Notes: generated from the letters alone by a model not told the origin. A stretch of DNA of 64,000 nucleotides from Pseudorasbora parva (GCF_024679245.1 NC_090176.1:17384293-17448292); one strand, 5' to 3'; numbered from the stretch's first letter, positions 43,745 to 55,899 are shown. A program made the numbers and translations.

Positions 43745-44141
43745 GGATATTCCAGAGCCAGGATGTTCCTTAGGCCAGTCTGTCAGAGAGGACACAGAAA
43801 GGGATTTAAAGACAGCAGATGAGGCTCAGGAGAGTATAAGTAACAGCAGCACAGATGAGGAGGAGGAAGCAGTCAGGACTTTACAGTGAGGTTAAGATGG
43901 ACACTTTGGATACTGATCCACATGACCTGCTGTCAGTTGACCAGGGTTTGTGGCCTAAAAAAAATAAGTGACAAAGACAGAGCAGCTATCGTTGGTAAAC
44001 TGGCACAAAGAGAAGAAAGAGAAATGCCTATTGATTCACAGGGAAAGCAATTTCCAGACTACTTGAAATACAGTAAGGCTGCAAGTGGTAGAGAAAAGAT
44101 GAAAAGGGATTGGTTAATTTAGTGCAGAGGCACTGTTTTGC

Positions 44142-44641
44142 TAGCCTGGTCTGGTCTGGAAACTCACCATTGACAGGGCTCAATCCGAGGGGCAGGATAA
44201 ACGGTTGTCTTTCAAACTCCCTCTGCACGCGATTAGATAGTGCTACAACTAACCAGAGCAATGAAGGTGAAGCAGAGCTCGTTGACAGATTAAACTTTCG
44301 CCGTATCCAATCAGAAAAACTTAGAACACATTTTCCCTTCTTCAGAATGACTTCAATGCCTTTCTTTGTTATTTTCTCAGAGAAAAGCTTAACTCCAAGT
44401 CTTCCAGAGTCGCAGTCAAAGCTGATTCGACAGACCGCCGTTCGCCAGTTTCTGTGTTTACTAGAAGCATGCGCAAATCGGCCTTCATTATATTAAGCCC
44501 CGTCCACTGACTCTATACACGATGTGATTGGCCCGACCAGAGTTTGGCGTTTACAGCTCAGAAGTGAATTGAGAGTTGCTAGACGACACTCGCGGCAAAT
44601 TAGATTTGCTGCCGCTAGGGTGCGTCTAGATTTCTAGGCTA
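44142..44641 (+). mobile_element. TAGCCT-family element, copy 2, 9-bp TSD
   Basis: A 500-bp copy with TAGCCT...AGGCTA ends and the perfect 9-bp TSD ctgttttgc (44133-44141 and 44642-44650). It lacks the 6-bp-TSD insertion and so gives the empty-site sequence for the nested element in copy 1. It interrupts the hAT transposase near its zinc finger. Confidence 0.9.
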
Positions 44642-45668
44642 CTGTTTTGCATCCCATGTGTTCTTTTTTCTCATGGGCAGAAAAGACCTTCTCATAGTCT
44701 TCTAAATAGTGACCAGGGGTACAAGATGTGTGATGTTAAATGCCGTTGTCATGTATGATAAACTCCCAAACCATGAAAATAACGAACTCACAGGGACTGC
44801 TATTTAAAATGGAAAAACCTGCAGTGTTCTGTAAAAGCTGCAAGTGGCATCGACATTCAGATGCAGAGAGAGTTACAGTCTGAAATGAAGGAAATAAAGC
44901 TCTCTTGCAGAGGCTCCTTGCTGTAACTCTGCACTTGGCATCAAGGAATTTACCTTTCAGAGGTAAAACTACAGACTTAGATGATGTCCATAACGGAAAT
45001 TTCTTAGGCACTCTAGAGCTGTTGTACCTTTATGATCCACTGTTGAAAGACTACTTAGAGAAAGTCAAGGAATCCAAAAAAGAAAGCAGGTTAACCAATT
45101 ATTTGAACCTAAACACCCAAAATGAGTTCATTGAATTGTGTGGCAAAAGAGTACAGAAAACTCTTGAAGGAAAGGGAGGATGCCATATATTATGGGATCA
45201 TTTGTGATGCTACACCTGACATTTCCCACACTGAGCAGAATGTTGTGCTCATGCGATATGTGCATTACAATAAAAATGTGGATGAATGGGAGATTACTGA
45301 AAGATACAGAGTGTACTTGTGGACCGAGGGATAGACATCAGTGACTGCAGGGGGCAAGGGTATGATAAATATGTCAGGGAAGATCAAGGGAGTCCAGGCC
45401 CAAATATTACAAAAAAATAATCTTGCCACATTTTCACCTTGTGCCTCCCATACATTGAATCTTGTTGGTGTGCATGCCGCAGGGTCAAGCCCTGAATGTC
45501 TACATTTTTTGGTTTCATCAATCACACAGTTTTGTAAGTGCCAGTCCACAGTGATGGGCTATATACAAAGACATTGTAGGCTGCTCTGTACATAGCTTGT
45601 CTGACACTCACTGGAGTGCTCGTATTGATGCTGTCAAGCCTGTGGCAAAATACTTGCCGGATGTCATA

Positions 45669-47325
45669 AGCCCCGTTTCCACCACAGGAACTTTACCCAA
45701 GAACCAGGAACTTTGGGTGGTACTTCGTGTGTTTAGACCGCAGGAACCAGGGTCTAAATGAAGTTCCGGGTAAATATTTCCCCCTCCAAACGGCCCTGCT
45801 CGCGAGGTAGTACTTTTTCTAAGTTCAGGAACTTTCGAGGGGCGGGACTTGGGCGCTGAACATGCTGATTGGTTGAGCTGACGCAGCATTTTATTTCAAC
45901 TCGGCATTTTTAAAAGTCTTTTGCGAGGTTCGGTCTACGTTCAGTAATAATCTTCTTACACGCCGCGCTCATGTTGACAAGAGAGGAAAGTTAATTTTTC
46001 TGAGGGGTTAACTTTTTATTTCGTAAGTTATGAATATAATGTTGGAGTAATGACACAGCGTATATTGCCCCAGGCAGTTCTTACTTTAACTGCGCCTGAC
46101 AGAATTTTTTTTTTTCTCAGATGATTATTTAAACAAATAAATAGCTTATAATATAATACTGTATTAGTCCTGGTGGCCGTTAAGAGTTGCTATGGCTTCA
46201 GTTAACACACTCCAGCTGCTGGAGAAAACAGCGTTGACATTTTTGATGTGGCAGACAAACTGCTTATGTCACAAAATGATTGCGATTGAAAGTCATTACA
46301 TGTAAACACCAAATCGGTTTAGATAACGTCTCATGTAAACAGTCCACTAAATCTTTCAATCGGTACACACAAAAATGATTACTGTCCGTTAGGGCTGTCA
46401 TTTTTGAAAAAAATCTAATTCGAACGGAATTAAAATATCAAGCAATGCATTCGAATATATTCAATTATCTACAAAGCCGTCATCTCCAGCAGCTGGAATG
46501 TGTTTACGGATGCCATAGCAACTCTCAACGGCCACCAGGACTTTACGGTTTTATAAAAGCTATTCATTTGTTGTAAAGTGTAATAATCATCTCAGAAAAA
46601 ATAAATTCTAATGTCAGGCGCAGTTGAAGTAGTTAATGATTGTTTGCTTACATAGGCTTAGGGACAGTGTCATTATGCCAACATTATCTTCATAACTTCT
46701 TATGAAATAAAAAGTTTCTCCCTCAGAAAAATGTATTTTCCTCTCTTGTCATGCTTGGTGCATGAGCGCGACGTGTGCTCTTCAGTTGTGAAGGCGTGCG
46801 CTGTGCCTACATCACATAAGGACGCACACTCAAAAGTAATCCGGTCAGGTCGTTTACATGGTGAAATGTTTAGTTTGATCGATTCATGAAAAGGTTTATC
46901 CACCCATCTCAAAACGATTACAATTTCATTCAGTTTGGGCATATTTATTACGATTGAGGTGTTTATATGGAGCATTTTCCTTCAGATTGGACTTTTAAAC
47001 TGATTACAGTGCTCCATGTAAACGCACCGACAGTAAAAACAATTGCGCTACATGGCACTTTAAAAAACGGATAGTTTATTTATAGTTCGTTTACGGATAT
47101 TTCACGTCATCTTCGAATGCATATCGAAAAGTGACAGCCCTGGTCCGTCACTGGCTTGGAGGAACAGTCGCGTGCAGTCCTACATCACCGGACTAATTTG
47201 CCTAATCTTCTCGGAACTTTATCGCGGTCGAAACGCAGACAGCTGCAGGTCTGGGGGGGAGAAAAGTTCCTGTAAAAAAGTTCCTGGTACAAATTGTTCC
47301 GGGTAATTTTGGTGGAAACGGGGCT
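45669..47325. mobile_element. PIF/Harbinger-like TIR element (1.66 kb)
   Basis: TIRs AGCCCCGTTTCCACC are perfect for 15 bp and are flanked by ata at 45666-45668 and 47326-47328; removing the element and one ata restores the hAT reading. A 3-bp TSD is typical of PIF/Harbinger, though their usual target is TWA. There is no transposase. Inside, 45955-46250 and 46490-46770 form long imperfect inverted arms (GGTGGCCGTTAAGAGTTGC pairs with GCAACTCTCAACGGCCACC). A further pair, TAGGGCTGTCA at 46393 and TGACAGCCC near 47130, suggests a nested hAT-like element. Confidence 0.75.
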
Positions 47326-47624
47326 ATAGATGCCCTGAGTACCATACTGAGCACATGCAGTTTTTCAAATAATGCCAGGGCAGAAGCTTATGGACTCAGA
47401 AAGTACTTTACCTCATTTGATGCTATAGTGCTTTTAAATATTTGGGTAAAAGTTTTGCAATGCATTGATGACAGGAGTAAAATTCTCCAGTCAGGGAAAA
47501 TATCCCTCGAGGCAGAGGCAGCTAATGTAAGGGATCTTAAAAATGAGATGCAAAATCTCAGGGAGTGTTGGGATGCTCTCTTCTCAGAGGCCTCCTTGAT
47601 TTCCAGTCAGATGAGGGTGCCACC

Positions 47625-48178
47625 TAGCCTAGATATCAAGACGCACCCTAGCGGCAGCAAATTTAATTTGCCCGCAAGTGTGGTCTAGCAACTCTCAATT
47701 CCTATCTGAGCTGTATTTCTCAGAATCTGGACGGCCCAATCACATCGTGTAGGTAGGCTATAGAGTCGGTGGGCGGGGCCATAATGACGACGGCCGAGTT
47801 GCGTTTGCGTGCTTCTAGTAACACAGTCTTCTAGTCAACACAGAAACTGGCGAACGGCGGCGGTCTTTCGAATCAGCTCTGCCTGCGCCTCCGGAAGACT
47901 TGAAGTTAAGCTTTCCTCTGAGAAAAGAACAAAGAGCGGCACTGAAGTCATTCTTAAAAAGGGAAGATGTGTTCGGAGTTTAGCCGACCGAATACGGCGA
48001 ATGTTTAATCAGTCAGCGAGCTCCCCTTCACCGTCGTTGCTCCGGTTGGTGTAGCGCTATCTAATCGCGTGCAGAGGGAGTTTGAAAGACAACCATTTAT
48101 CCCGCCCCTCGGATTGAGCCCTGTCTATGGTGAGTTTCCAGACCAAACATCTTGATGTGGGTCTGGCATGTCAGGCTA
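47625..48178 (-). mobile_element. TAGCCT-family element, copy 3, 9-bp TSD
   Basis: A 554-bp copy in opposite orientation to copies 1 and 2, flanked by the perfect 9-bp TSD ggtgccacc (47616-47624 and 48179-48187). It also lacks the 6-bp-TSD insertion and lies in the C-terminal third of the hAT transposase. Confidence 0.9.
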
Positions 48179-48979
48179 GGTGCCACCTAAATTTAATAAG
48201 GAACTAGGTCGTGAGAGGAAGAGAAAGAGATTACATGACGAGATCCCTGGCTCTGAAGAAGGACAGTGGTGACAAAGTGTTTCGCAACACTGTTTTTTTC
48301 TTTGCCATAGAAAAAAAAAAAGACCTGAAATCTGGTATCTCAATGCAATATTTTCAGCCACTTTCTTTTGCACTCTTCCTGTCACTGTTGCTGGTGGAGA
48401 TACGGTATTTAGTAGGCTTAAATTGATAAAGCACTCAACCTCAGGAGAGGTTAAACAACCTTGCCATAATGTCCATTGAAAGCAAGTTGGCTTTAAAGCT
48501 GGATTTTAAGGATTTGATTGAGGATTTTGCCAGCAAGAAGGCCAGGCGTTTGACTTTTGGCATTTAAGTCACTTTTGGCATTAAATCAGAAGGCCATTTT
48601 CTTATTTATGTTTTGTCTAATTTATTGTTAAAAATCACAGTTGCAGTGTTTTACATTTTGCACTCTGTTTATACATTTGGGTTTAATATAATGTATGTTT
48701 AATCATTGTTTAAGAATGTTGCATTTTCAATAAATATTTGAGTACTGTACTTTTCTTTTTACATTTAATTTGCTTAATAAATCATCTGCTAGCTACGGCT
48801 GTGGTAAGTCTCTGACTAAATACTGATACCTAGTGGTCAAAAGCAATAGTAATATATTAATAGTACAAAATATTAGACAAAGAATTTGCTTTATGTTTGG
48901 TGCTGATGGGTGCCGTTGGGGGCCCAATCTCATATTCTTTCATAGGGCCCAAAATTGCTAGTGATGCCCCTGCCCTATA

Positions 48980-49125
48980 GTGCGTATTAGTACCTTAAAG
49001 GTAGGTCTACATTGTAATACCATAAAGGTACATATAGGTACATAAAGGTACGTATTAGTACCTTTTCAGTTTTAGGGTATCGCCCCAGATTTAGCAATGT
49101 ACCTTTTTTCTGACAGTGAAACAAA
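48980..49125. mobile_element. GGTAC-type MITE, second copy
   Basis: GGTACnTAnTnGTACC-type motifs and the end GTACCTTTTTTCTGACAGTG. It is the reverse complement of the family seen as the outer layer at 27250 and 35845, and it begins directly after the hAT 3' end. Confidence 0.65.
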
Positions 49126-49668
49126 CTAAAATGTATTCAGACACCTTCACCATTTTCTCACATTATCACAGTGTTTGCTATTGTTTAGAAAATGGCAATA
49201 AAATATGACAAGAAACTAATGTCAGAACAAATTCATCTTAATAATGTCAGATAACTTGTATAGATGGCTATGTAATGGAAAAAAACACTTAAGCAAAACA
49301 TGGTCAGGTGTCTGAATAATTTTGGTCCCAAATGTTTATACATTTTACTGGCACTCTACTGAAAAATGTTGTGGTATAAGATGTCACTGTTTACTTTATT
49401 TTGCTATTATTTCATAAATTAACTATAGTGTCCTGCACCCAATAGTAAAAAAAAAGATATCTGTTGTTTGGATAATGTTTGGTTTGACTGTATGAGCGCA
49501 CATAGGTACACATAGATTCTATGCAAACAAATACAAATATTTAAATTATAGAGCTTCTTTATTCACTGTTAAAGTTATCACATTCCACTGTTACATTTAT
49601 AGCAACAGCATGAGTGCTTTGTGACACAAACTTTCACATAGGCTCCTTGCAGGTTATCACAAAATTAA

Positions 49669-49844
49669 AGGGTTTGTTCACCCAAAAATGAAAATGATGT
49701 CATTAACTTCTGGAAAGGGACAGTATACTGTGCATACGTTTTCAATGGAGAGGCAGAATCGCTCAGACTAAATCTAAAATATCTTATACTGTGTCTGAAG
49801 ATGAACGGAAAATGAACAATTTCATTTTTGCGTGAATTAACCCT
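49669..49844. mobile_element. TTAA-type MITE (GTTCAC family)
   Basis: TTAA at 49665-49668 and TTAG at 49845-49848 flank ends AGGGTTTGTTCACCC and (inverted) GTGAATTAACCCT. It is the smallest copy of the family in the window and lies just 3' of the Ig-domain gene. Confidence 0.8.
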
Positions 49845-49901
49845 TTAGTTACACAAATAATGACTGCTGACATATTGAAGACATCTGAGGTAAATTTAAG
49901 T

Positions 49902-51772
49902 TTAGCTTAAATGTATTCTTAAACACAACAACAACAACAAATATACATCATAGTTGTCCATAGACAGAGTTGTATCTCTCAAAGTACTGACTGTTTTGAG
50001 TCTGTATCCTTCCTCTTCTCGGTACTTGTGGCTAAAGTAAAATAAGAAATTAAACTCAATTACTCAATGATCTAAAGAAATATTGTTTGTATGAAAAGAA
50101 TCATTTATGACTAAGGGCCAGATTTATTAAACAGGGCAAATTAGCGTGCGAGTGCAATTAAAAAAAAAAACACAGATGGAAGAGGAATTATTTAGCACAT
50201 GATCTACCATTAAAGAAAACAGACGCAGCCGGATTTTTCATTTTCTATAATGACCAACGCAAACTACCAAGAGCTGCGCAAATTAGCAGCTGGTGTAGGA
50301 TATGCTTTTTTGGCCGGTAAATAATGCCGCAAATACCAGTGCATACGGGCGCAAACCTTAGTAAAGCACCTTGCGCGATTCATTTAAATACTCTCCTCAC
50401 ATAAATTTTGCATCTGAAAGGGAAACAGATGCATATTATGCAATAAGGTCAGCCGCAAAAATAACTCTGTCCGCGCATTTTCAGTTAAAATTTTACACAT
50501 TGCGTGTCGTTAGTAAATACCGACAGACGCCAAGAGGGTTTGCACTGGCACAAGCTGTTAGTAAATCTAGCCCTATTTTATTCATGCAAAGGGGAAAACT
50601 CACAATGTCCTGTCCTGTTTCTCTGTCATTCTGTTTGTTGTTTTTACATCTCCTTTAAATATAACAACAAAAAACCTGTTCTCACATTTGTACAAATGTT
50701 AATGATACTAAAACAATTACTAAAATGTGGTCAACTTTGCATCTCACATCACTTTCTAAGTAAAGATGACACAATAAAGCTAGAGAATAAAATATATGCA
50801 TAGGCTACTCATGAATATGTGATACATTTTACAAGCACATATAAGGCAAGAGTTAATGTTAATGTTAATGTTAATTTAAATTCTTAATTTAAACAAATAA
50901 AACCTGAAGTCAGTAAACAATCTCAACACTCAACAATCTCATGTGTCAGTGTCTCTCACCTGTGAATGCAGATGCTGATAGTGATTATCAGACAGACCAT
51001 AATGACTCCAGAACATGAGACGATGATGATGATGATGTAGAGCGGCATTTCTCTGGGTGACGCTGGTCTGTTTTCTGAAAAGAGTCAAACTCAGATGATG
51101 TCAACCGGCACTACTAGATACTAGTAACTGATTAAAACGTACTTATAGTGCACTTGTCTGTAAAGAAAACAAATCCAGCAACTGAAATCATGTAATAACC
51201 TGTTATTGTTAATATCCATCTTATCGCTGCTGGAAAACAGGTGTAGTTTCCTGCATCAGACGCTTGTATTTGATATATTTTTAATTCTCTTGGAGCTGCT
51301 GGGTTGATGTAAATCCTGTTTGAGCTGAAGTTTGTATTAGTTATGTTAAAATCAGGCACCTGCCTAAAAATAACAGAGTTGTTCATTTTCCATGTGAAAT
51401 CATCATCATATGAGGTTTTGTTGCAGTGAAGTGTAACTGTTTCTCCCACAAACACTGTTTTGTTGATGTGCTGTTGAATCTTTTGCTCTTGATTTGATTT
51501 GGAACAATCTGATGAAAAGACAGAAAATCACATAGCACTGCAGGTTTATAGTAACAGCATCAGACAGTATAAGACACATTTGTGAATACATGTATGCAAA
51601 TGCTCATGAAAGACACCATGTTGCTCATTAGTCAACTCTAACAGACACAAGGACAACACAACACAAAACTAAACAATCACAAAAAACAATGTTACAACAT
51701 ACCTATGAAAGTCAGTAAAGTAATGATGACCCATATATTATGATGCAGGATCCTGGTTTGTAAAACCTCCAT
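49902..51772 (-). CDS. Single-Ig-domain type I membrane protein, four exons
   Basis: Coding exons on the minus strand: 51772-51703, 51508-51200, 51074-50960 and 50031-49902. All introns are GT...AG and phases 1, 1 and 2 are matched, giving 207 residues ending at TAA 49902-49904. Residues 1-23 form a signal peptide (WVIITLLTFI). An Ig V-like domain spans about 40-125: C52 (VTLHC), W63 and D108-A-G-N-Y112-T-C114. There are six N-glycosylation sequons. Residues 138-163 are a hydrophobic membrane span without charged residues, and a 43-residue tail follows. No canonical ITIM or ITAM is seen; the end (NYDVYLLLLL) partly comes from an AAC microsatellite. It is probably a leukocyte-type surface receptor; I cannot name it. 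Start choice rests on the signal peptide. Confidence 0.85.
50114..50574. mobile_element. MITE in intron 3 of the Ig gene
   Basis: Inverted ends AGGGCCAGATTTATTAAACA and (reverse complement) AGGGCTAGATTTACTAACAG. The 461-bp interior is GCGCAAA/GCAAATT-rich and non-coding. The TSD is not clear; ends resemble Harbinger-type MITEs. The short ORFs over it are not genes. Confidence 0.75.
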
Positions 51773-54700
51773 TAACGCAGAAGGTAGAAATTAACATGTC
51801 ACTCTCCCTTCAACATTTCAAGCCTTTCTGATCAACTGCGAGTCTGCAGACAGGAACAAGGGGAAGTGGTTACATGAGAGTGGGACACCGCCATGAACCA
51901 CTGAGCTCAAGAGAGCAACATGATGATCTAAAGATACTGATTATTACAGCTGCTCTGTGACAACCTAAGAATTAGTCAAGTAAATGCACCTTCATTTATA
52001 TAGCGTTTTTTACAATAAGGATTGTTTCAAAGCAGCATCACAGTGATAATAGGAATTTAATGAAAGAGTTTTGACTGTACAGCAGCTCTAGAAAAATTAT
52101 GGACCAGCTAAAGTAAATTTTTGATTGATTAAATTTTTAATTTTTAAATTTTGTAAATAAATCACTAGTTTTTGATTTTGAGGACACTTACACACCATTT
52201 TCAACCAAAATATAAAACTTTTAATGCTGGCCGTTCATTTGCATGGCAACAGTGTTTGGTGGCTTGAGAATGCTAACGTTGAAATTGACAGTTTTGAAAC
52301 GATGCCATTATAATCGTTGCGTAACTTCAAAAAGCATGTGTCTGAGAATGGTGACGGCATGCACAGTCTATAAGCGCGCTTGAATGCATATGTGTGCAGG
52401 CGGGTAGTTTTCCTTTACAAAATGACCACCAAATTACTTGTATAGCATACAGCATGTTTAGTCGTTTCCACAGATCCATGTGAATGGGAATCATTTTGAT
52501 AAAGTTTTTACTATTATCCATAAGAATATTCAGAATTCAATATTTCTTACATTATATTTAAAATGTATTGTATGGGTAAATTGCTTTTAAGCACATATTT
52601 GTTCCTGTTTGATCAACATCAAAAATTTGTTAAAATGTATAAAAAAAAATGTGTTTTGCATTCATTAGTTCATTTAAAATGGTCCTATAGTGTGACAAAT
52701 GCATTTTTAATTTAAAAGTTGAATAGTTTCCTCAAAGATTTGATCATTAATGTATAACAATAAAACAAGTTTTAGATGGAGTTTAACATGTAACACCAGT
52801 ATATTGTCATGTTTAATTAAAAAATTATTCTTATTCTAATGATTTATTGCTATATTTTTGATTAAGTCTCAGGGCTGTAAAAAAAACATGGTTCTTGTAT
52901 AAACTAAGGCAGAAACTAAGCATTCGTGCTTGGCCTGTATGGTGTAAATGCACCCAGAATTCATATGGAAAGTTAATTTGAAAAAGTAACTAATGTAGTG
53001 GCAGGACTAATATAAAAAAATAATTCAGACACTAAACTTAAGTGCATTAAGATAGTCTCTTTGATGAGTTTTGAGACAAGCCTCATAACCCACACACTTC
53101 CTGTATTCTAGGACCCTCTGTACCTTCGAAAACATTTGCGGATCGATGCCAAAACACGTGCAAACGTCTTCTTTCATAAGCACTTATAATGACCTACACC
53201 ATTTGGAATGGACTTCTTCAATGTGGGTGAAAATGAAAAAAGGATGTAATTCGAACATCACCTCTGTTTAAAACTAATTATAAAAGGGATGGTTCCAGTT
53301 CTGCAAAACAACTCTCTTTACAACATTGTATCAGGGACTATATTGTACAGTGGAAAAATGTCATTTTTTGATAAAAATTAAAACATTCAGCTTGTGCTGT
53401 GACTGTACTGACAATACTGCATGACCTGTGATATCTTATTAAATAATTGTTTGTGTGAGAATGGAAAGATCTGTACAATCAGGTTTGTAGGTAAATGATG
53501 CATGTGGTGAATAAATTCCATGGTCAAAGCACTTGAAAGGAATACATGCACAGACCGTTGTAACTTTTTTCCGCCTTGGTAAGCGTCATAGAAGAAGCAG
53601 ATTTGAAGCAAATAGACCAAAAACCACTACAACATGAGGTGTAGATATGGGCTTGCATAATAGGGGATTGGTTTAATTCACAAGCTAGTAAAATAGTCTT
53701 GTTTATTTAGTCTCCTGTCTTTTATTGACACAAGGTGTCATTATAATTACATAATGAGTGCAGTAAAAAATGCTTCAATAAATCTTTAATTAATGAATCA
53801 TTTTAAATGTTCCAATGAATTTGCTGGCCTGGTCCAACAGTTTCATTTCAACTTATAGCATACATTTGCACATTTGTTTTATCAATGACCAGCTTAAACG
53901 CAATATGAGGGAAGATAAAGTGTAACTTTTCATGATGGTGGTTTTAATGTTGATTGCTGTTTTAATGTAACAAAAATTGAGCTGCACTGAGGTAACCTTT
54001 AAACACATTTTCAACAGGCCACATTTGCTTTAAATAACTATGAATACCATTTTCTAGACAATTGCATTTTCAAGTCAACACAACAAATTCAAGTCAGCAT
54101 TTTATGTTTTTTGTTTTTGTTTTTTTTAACTGAAATACATACATTCAATCAATTATGTACATTACAGTTAAAATTGTTTAGCAATATATGTTGTACAATA
54201 TGATATTTTAAATTCAAATTTCTATATGACTCGAGCGAAGTAGAGCGAAGTATCTTTTACTAACCGCATACACTTTGCTCCACATTGTAGCGTATTCTTG
54301 TAAAGAACCACCCACTTACAAAGGAAGAGTCCGTCTGACGGATATATAAAGCGACCAATCACAGTTTGTTTTGTTTTATGTTCCATTTATGGGCGGGTTT
54401 ATAACTTTTTAAGTAGTTAATATCACATTATTAGAATGACATGGAGCAACAAGCAGTGTTGTTTCACAGTCAGTTGCACAGATAGCAGGAAATGAATAGA
54501 CACTTTGTATAATTGTCTAAAGAAAAGCAGAATACACAGACTGTCGATAATTAGTTTAGTTGCTAAGTGCCTCTAACAAAACTCTGAATGTCTTTCAAAG
54601 ATTGAATGCCACAAAAATGGCAAACTTTGGCCTATCCAGTGATTAGTTCTTCCTTAAAAGCTTTTTATTGGAAAACAAGTTTGTTTCCAGGTGCACCCAA

Positions 54701-55899
54701 ACCAGACACACAGACTGAAACTCGAAATCTTCAGACAGTATTTGGTAGTTTGGGGGCAGTCAGTGAAAAGACTTGTGAGACTTGTGTGTGGTGTGTCATC
54801 TTAGACTGAAACTACATTAAAGTGAGGCATTATGTTCATGAAGTAACTATCTTGAAGAGTGGGAGGGCTGTCAAAAAAAAAAAAAAAAAAAAAGTTGTCA
54901 TTTGCCGTCTAGAAGGTCATGCAACATATCACCTTGGGTTAAAAGCTTCTGACATAAAACCACAGAGAGAGACAGGAAGGGGTTTTATTAGGCCCACAGA
55001 GAAACCTAGGAAGCGTTAGGACGACCGTTTCACATGATCAAAAATATTCCACTGAAACAGCTACCTGAATTTATAATAGTAGGCTACATTAATTATTAAA
55101 AGCTAGGTAAGATATAGTAAAAGTGCAAAGTGAAATAGACATTTAGAGCACGAGCATCTCCTCACCCACAGTCCTTTCACTGATGATATGATGCATGCTG
55201 CAAACAACATTGAAAAGACATTTTCAATCTAAACTATTTTGGCTGATTGTAAGTGAAGTGCACAGATCAGATTCATAAATGCAACAACTTAGTTTGGAAC
55301 AACAATGCACCTGAAAGTGGATTGTATTCATACTAGCCGCAGCATAGAGTAAACAGTGTTTGATTGTCTTGCTTGTCAGTATCTCTCTTCCTGTCTAAGT
55401 GAGCCGATCTTGGCCTGAACAAGCTGCAACATTGGAGTTGCCGTTTAGTCAATGGTCTGGTGGTTACATGCAAAACTAGGTTGAGGGGTTTAATGGAGTT
55501 CAAACTAATATTGAAGTTAAATTGTGTGTTTTGTTTATTATGCATTTTGCATAAATAAGTGTTCTAACACTGAATACACATATACTAACTCTGCTAAATT
55601 ACTTGTTTATATGTTTGTCATCACATTGTGACCATTTGATAAAACAAAATAATTAATTCACTGGATGATTGCTTGTGAACAAAAAGATTTAAATAATGTA
55701 TGTAAAAAAAGAATGATAGCAGTGGCCTAAATTTGTTCTTTGCTAGTCTGAGATGTTTTCTGGAAACTATTTTACACCTCAACCACAAGGCAGAAGTGTC
55801 AAAGGCCTTCGCCGCCTTTAGTGCCCTTTCAGGTTAAAAGACTTAAAAAAAGAACATCATGAATAATATAGTAAATAATATAAAAGTTTATAATATTAA
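51773..55899. other. No gene recognised; upstream of the Ig gene
   Basis: 51773-51960 is the presumptive 5' UTR and promoter of the Ig gene (minus strand), with an ETS-like CACTTCCCC. The remainder, to 55899, is AT-rich with no ORF that resembles a protein, no paired splice signals I trust, and a 21-A run at about 54872-54892. A GAGCGAAGTA duplication lies at 54233-54251. Confidence 0.45.

Larger units (their letters stand above)
43745..48567 (+). pseudogene. hAT transposase, ZMYM1-like, split by three insertions
   Basis: Homology is in four pieces: 43745-44132, 44651-45665, 47329-47615 and 48188-48567. They encode, in order, an N-terminal acidic segment, a TTF-type zinc-finger region (QFPDYLKYSKAASGREKMKR, then LFSHGQKRPSHS), the catalytic DUF4371-type core (LLAVTLHLASRNLPFRG, YYGIICDATPDISH, CASHTLNLVGVHAAG) and the C-terminal dimerisation end (SIESKLALKLDFKDLIEDFA). 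This is the architecture of hAT transposases related to vertebrate ZMYM1. Stops and frameshifts occur in several pieces beyond the insertions. Insertion into this gene gives clean TSDs for the three elements. It is dead, but the sequence can still be read by eye, so it was probably active not long ago. Confidence 0.85.
36191..48972 (+). mobile_element. Decayed hAT element with ZMYM1-like transposase (inferred extent)
   Basis: The 3' end near 48972, read inverted, is CAGGGGCATCACTAGCAATT followed by GGGCCCTATG and GGGCCCCCAA; CAGGGGC is a typical hAT start. At 36249-36285 the plus strand shows GGGCCCATG and GGGGCCCCCAAAG in the same order and spacing, so the 5' end probably lies near 36190-36210. 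The transposase gene (43745-48567) is inside. Everything else between is younger or unassigned DNA. The left TIR itself is degenerate and no TSD is visible. Confidence 0.45.
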
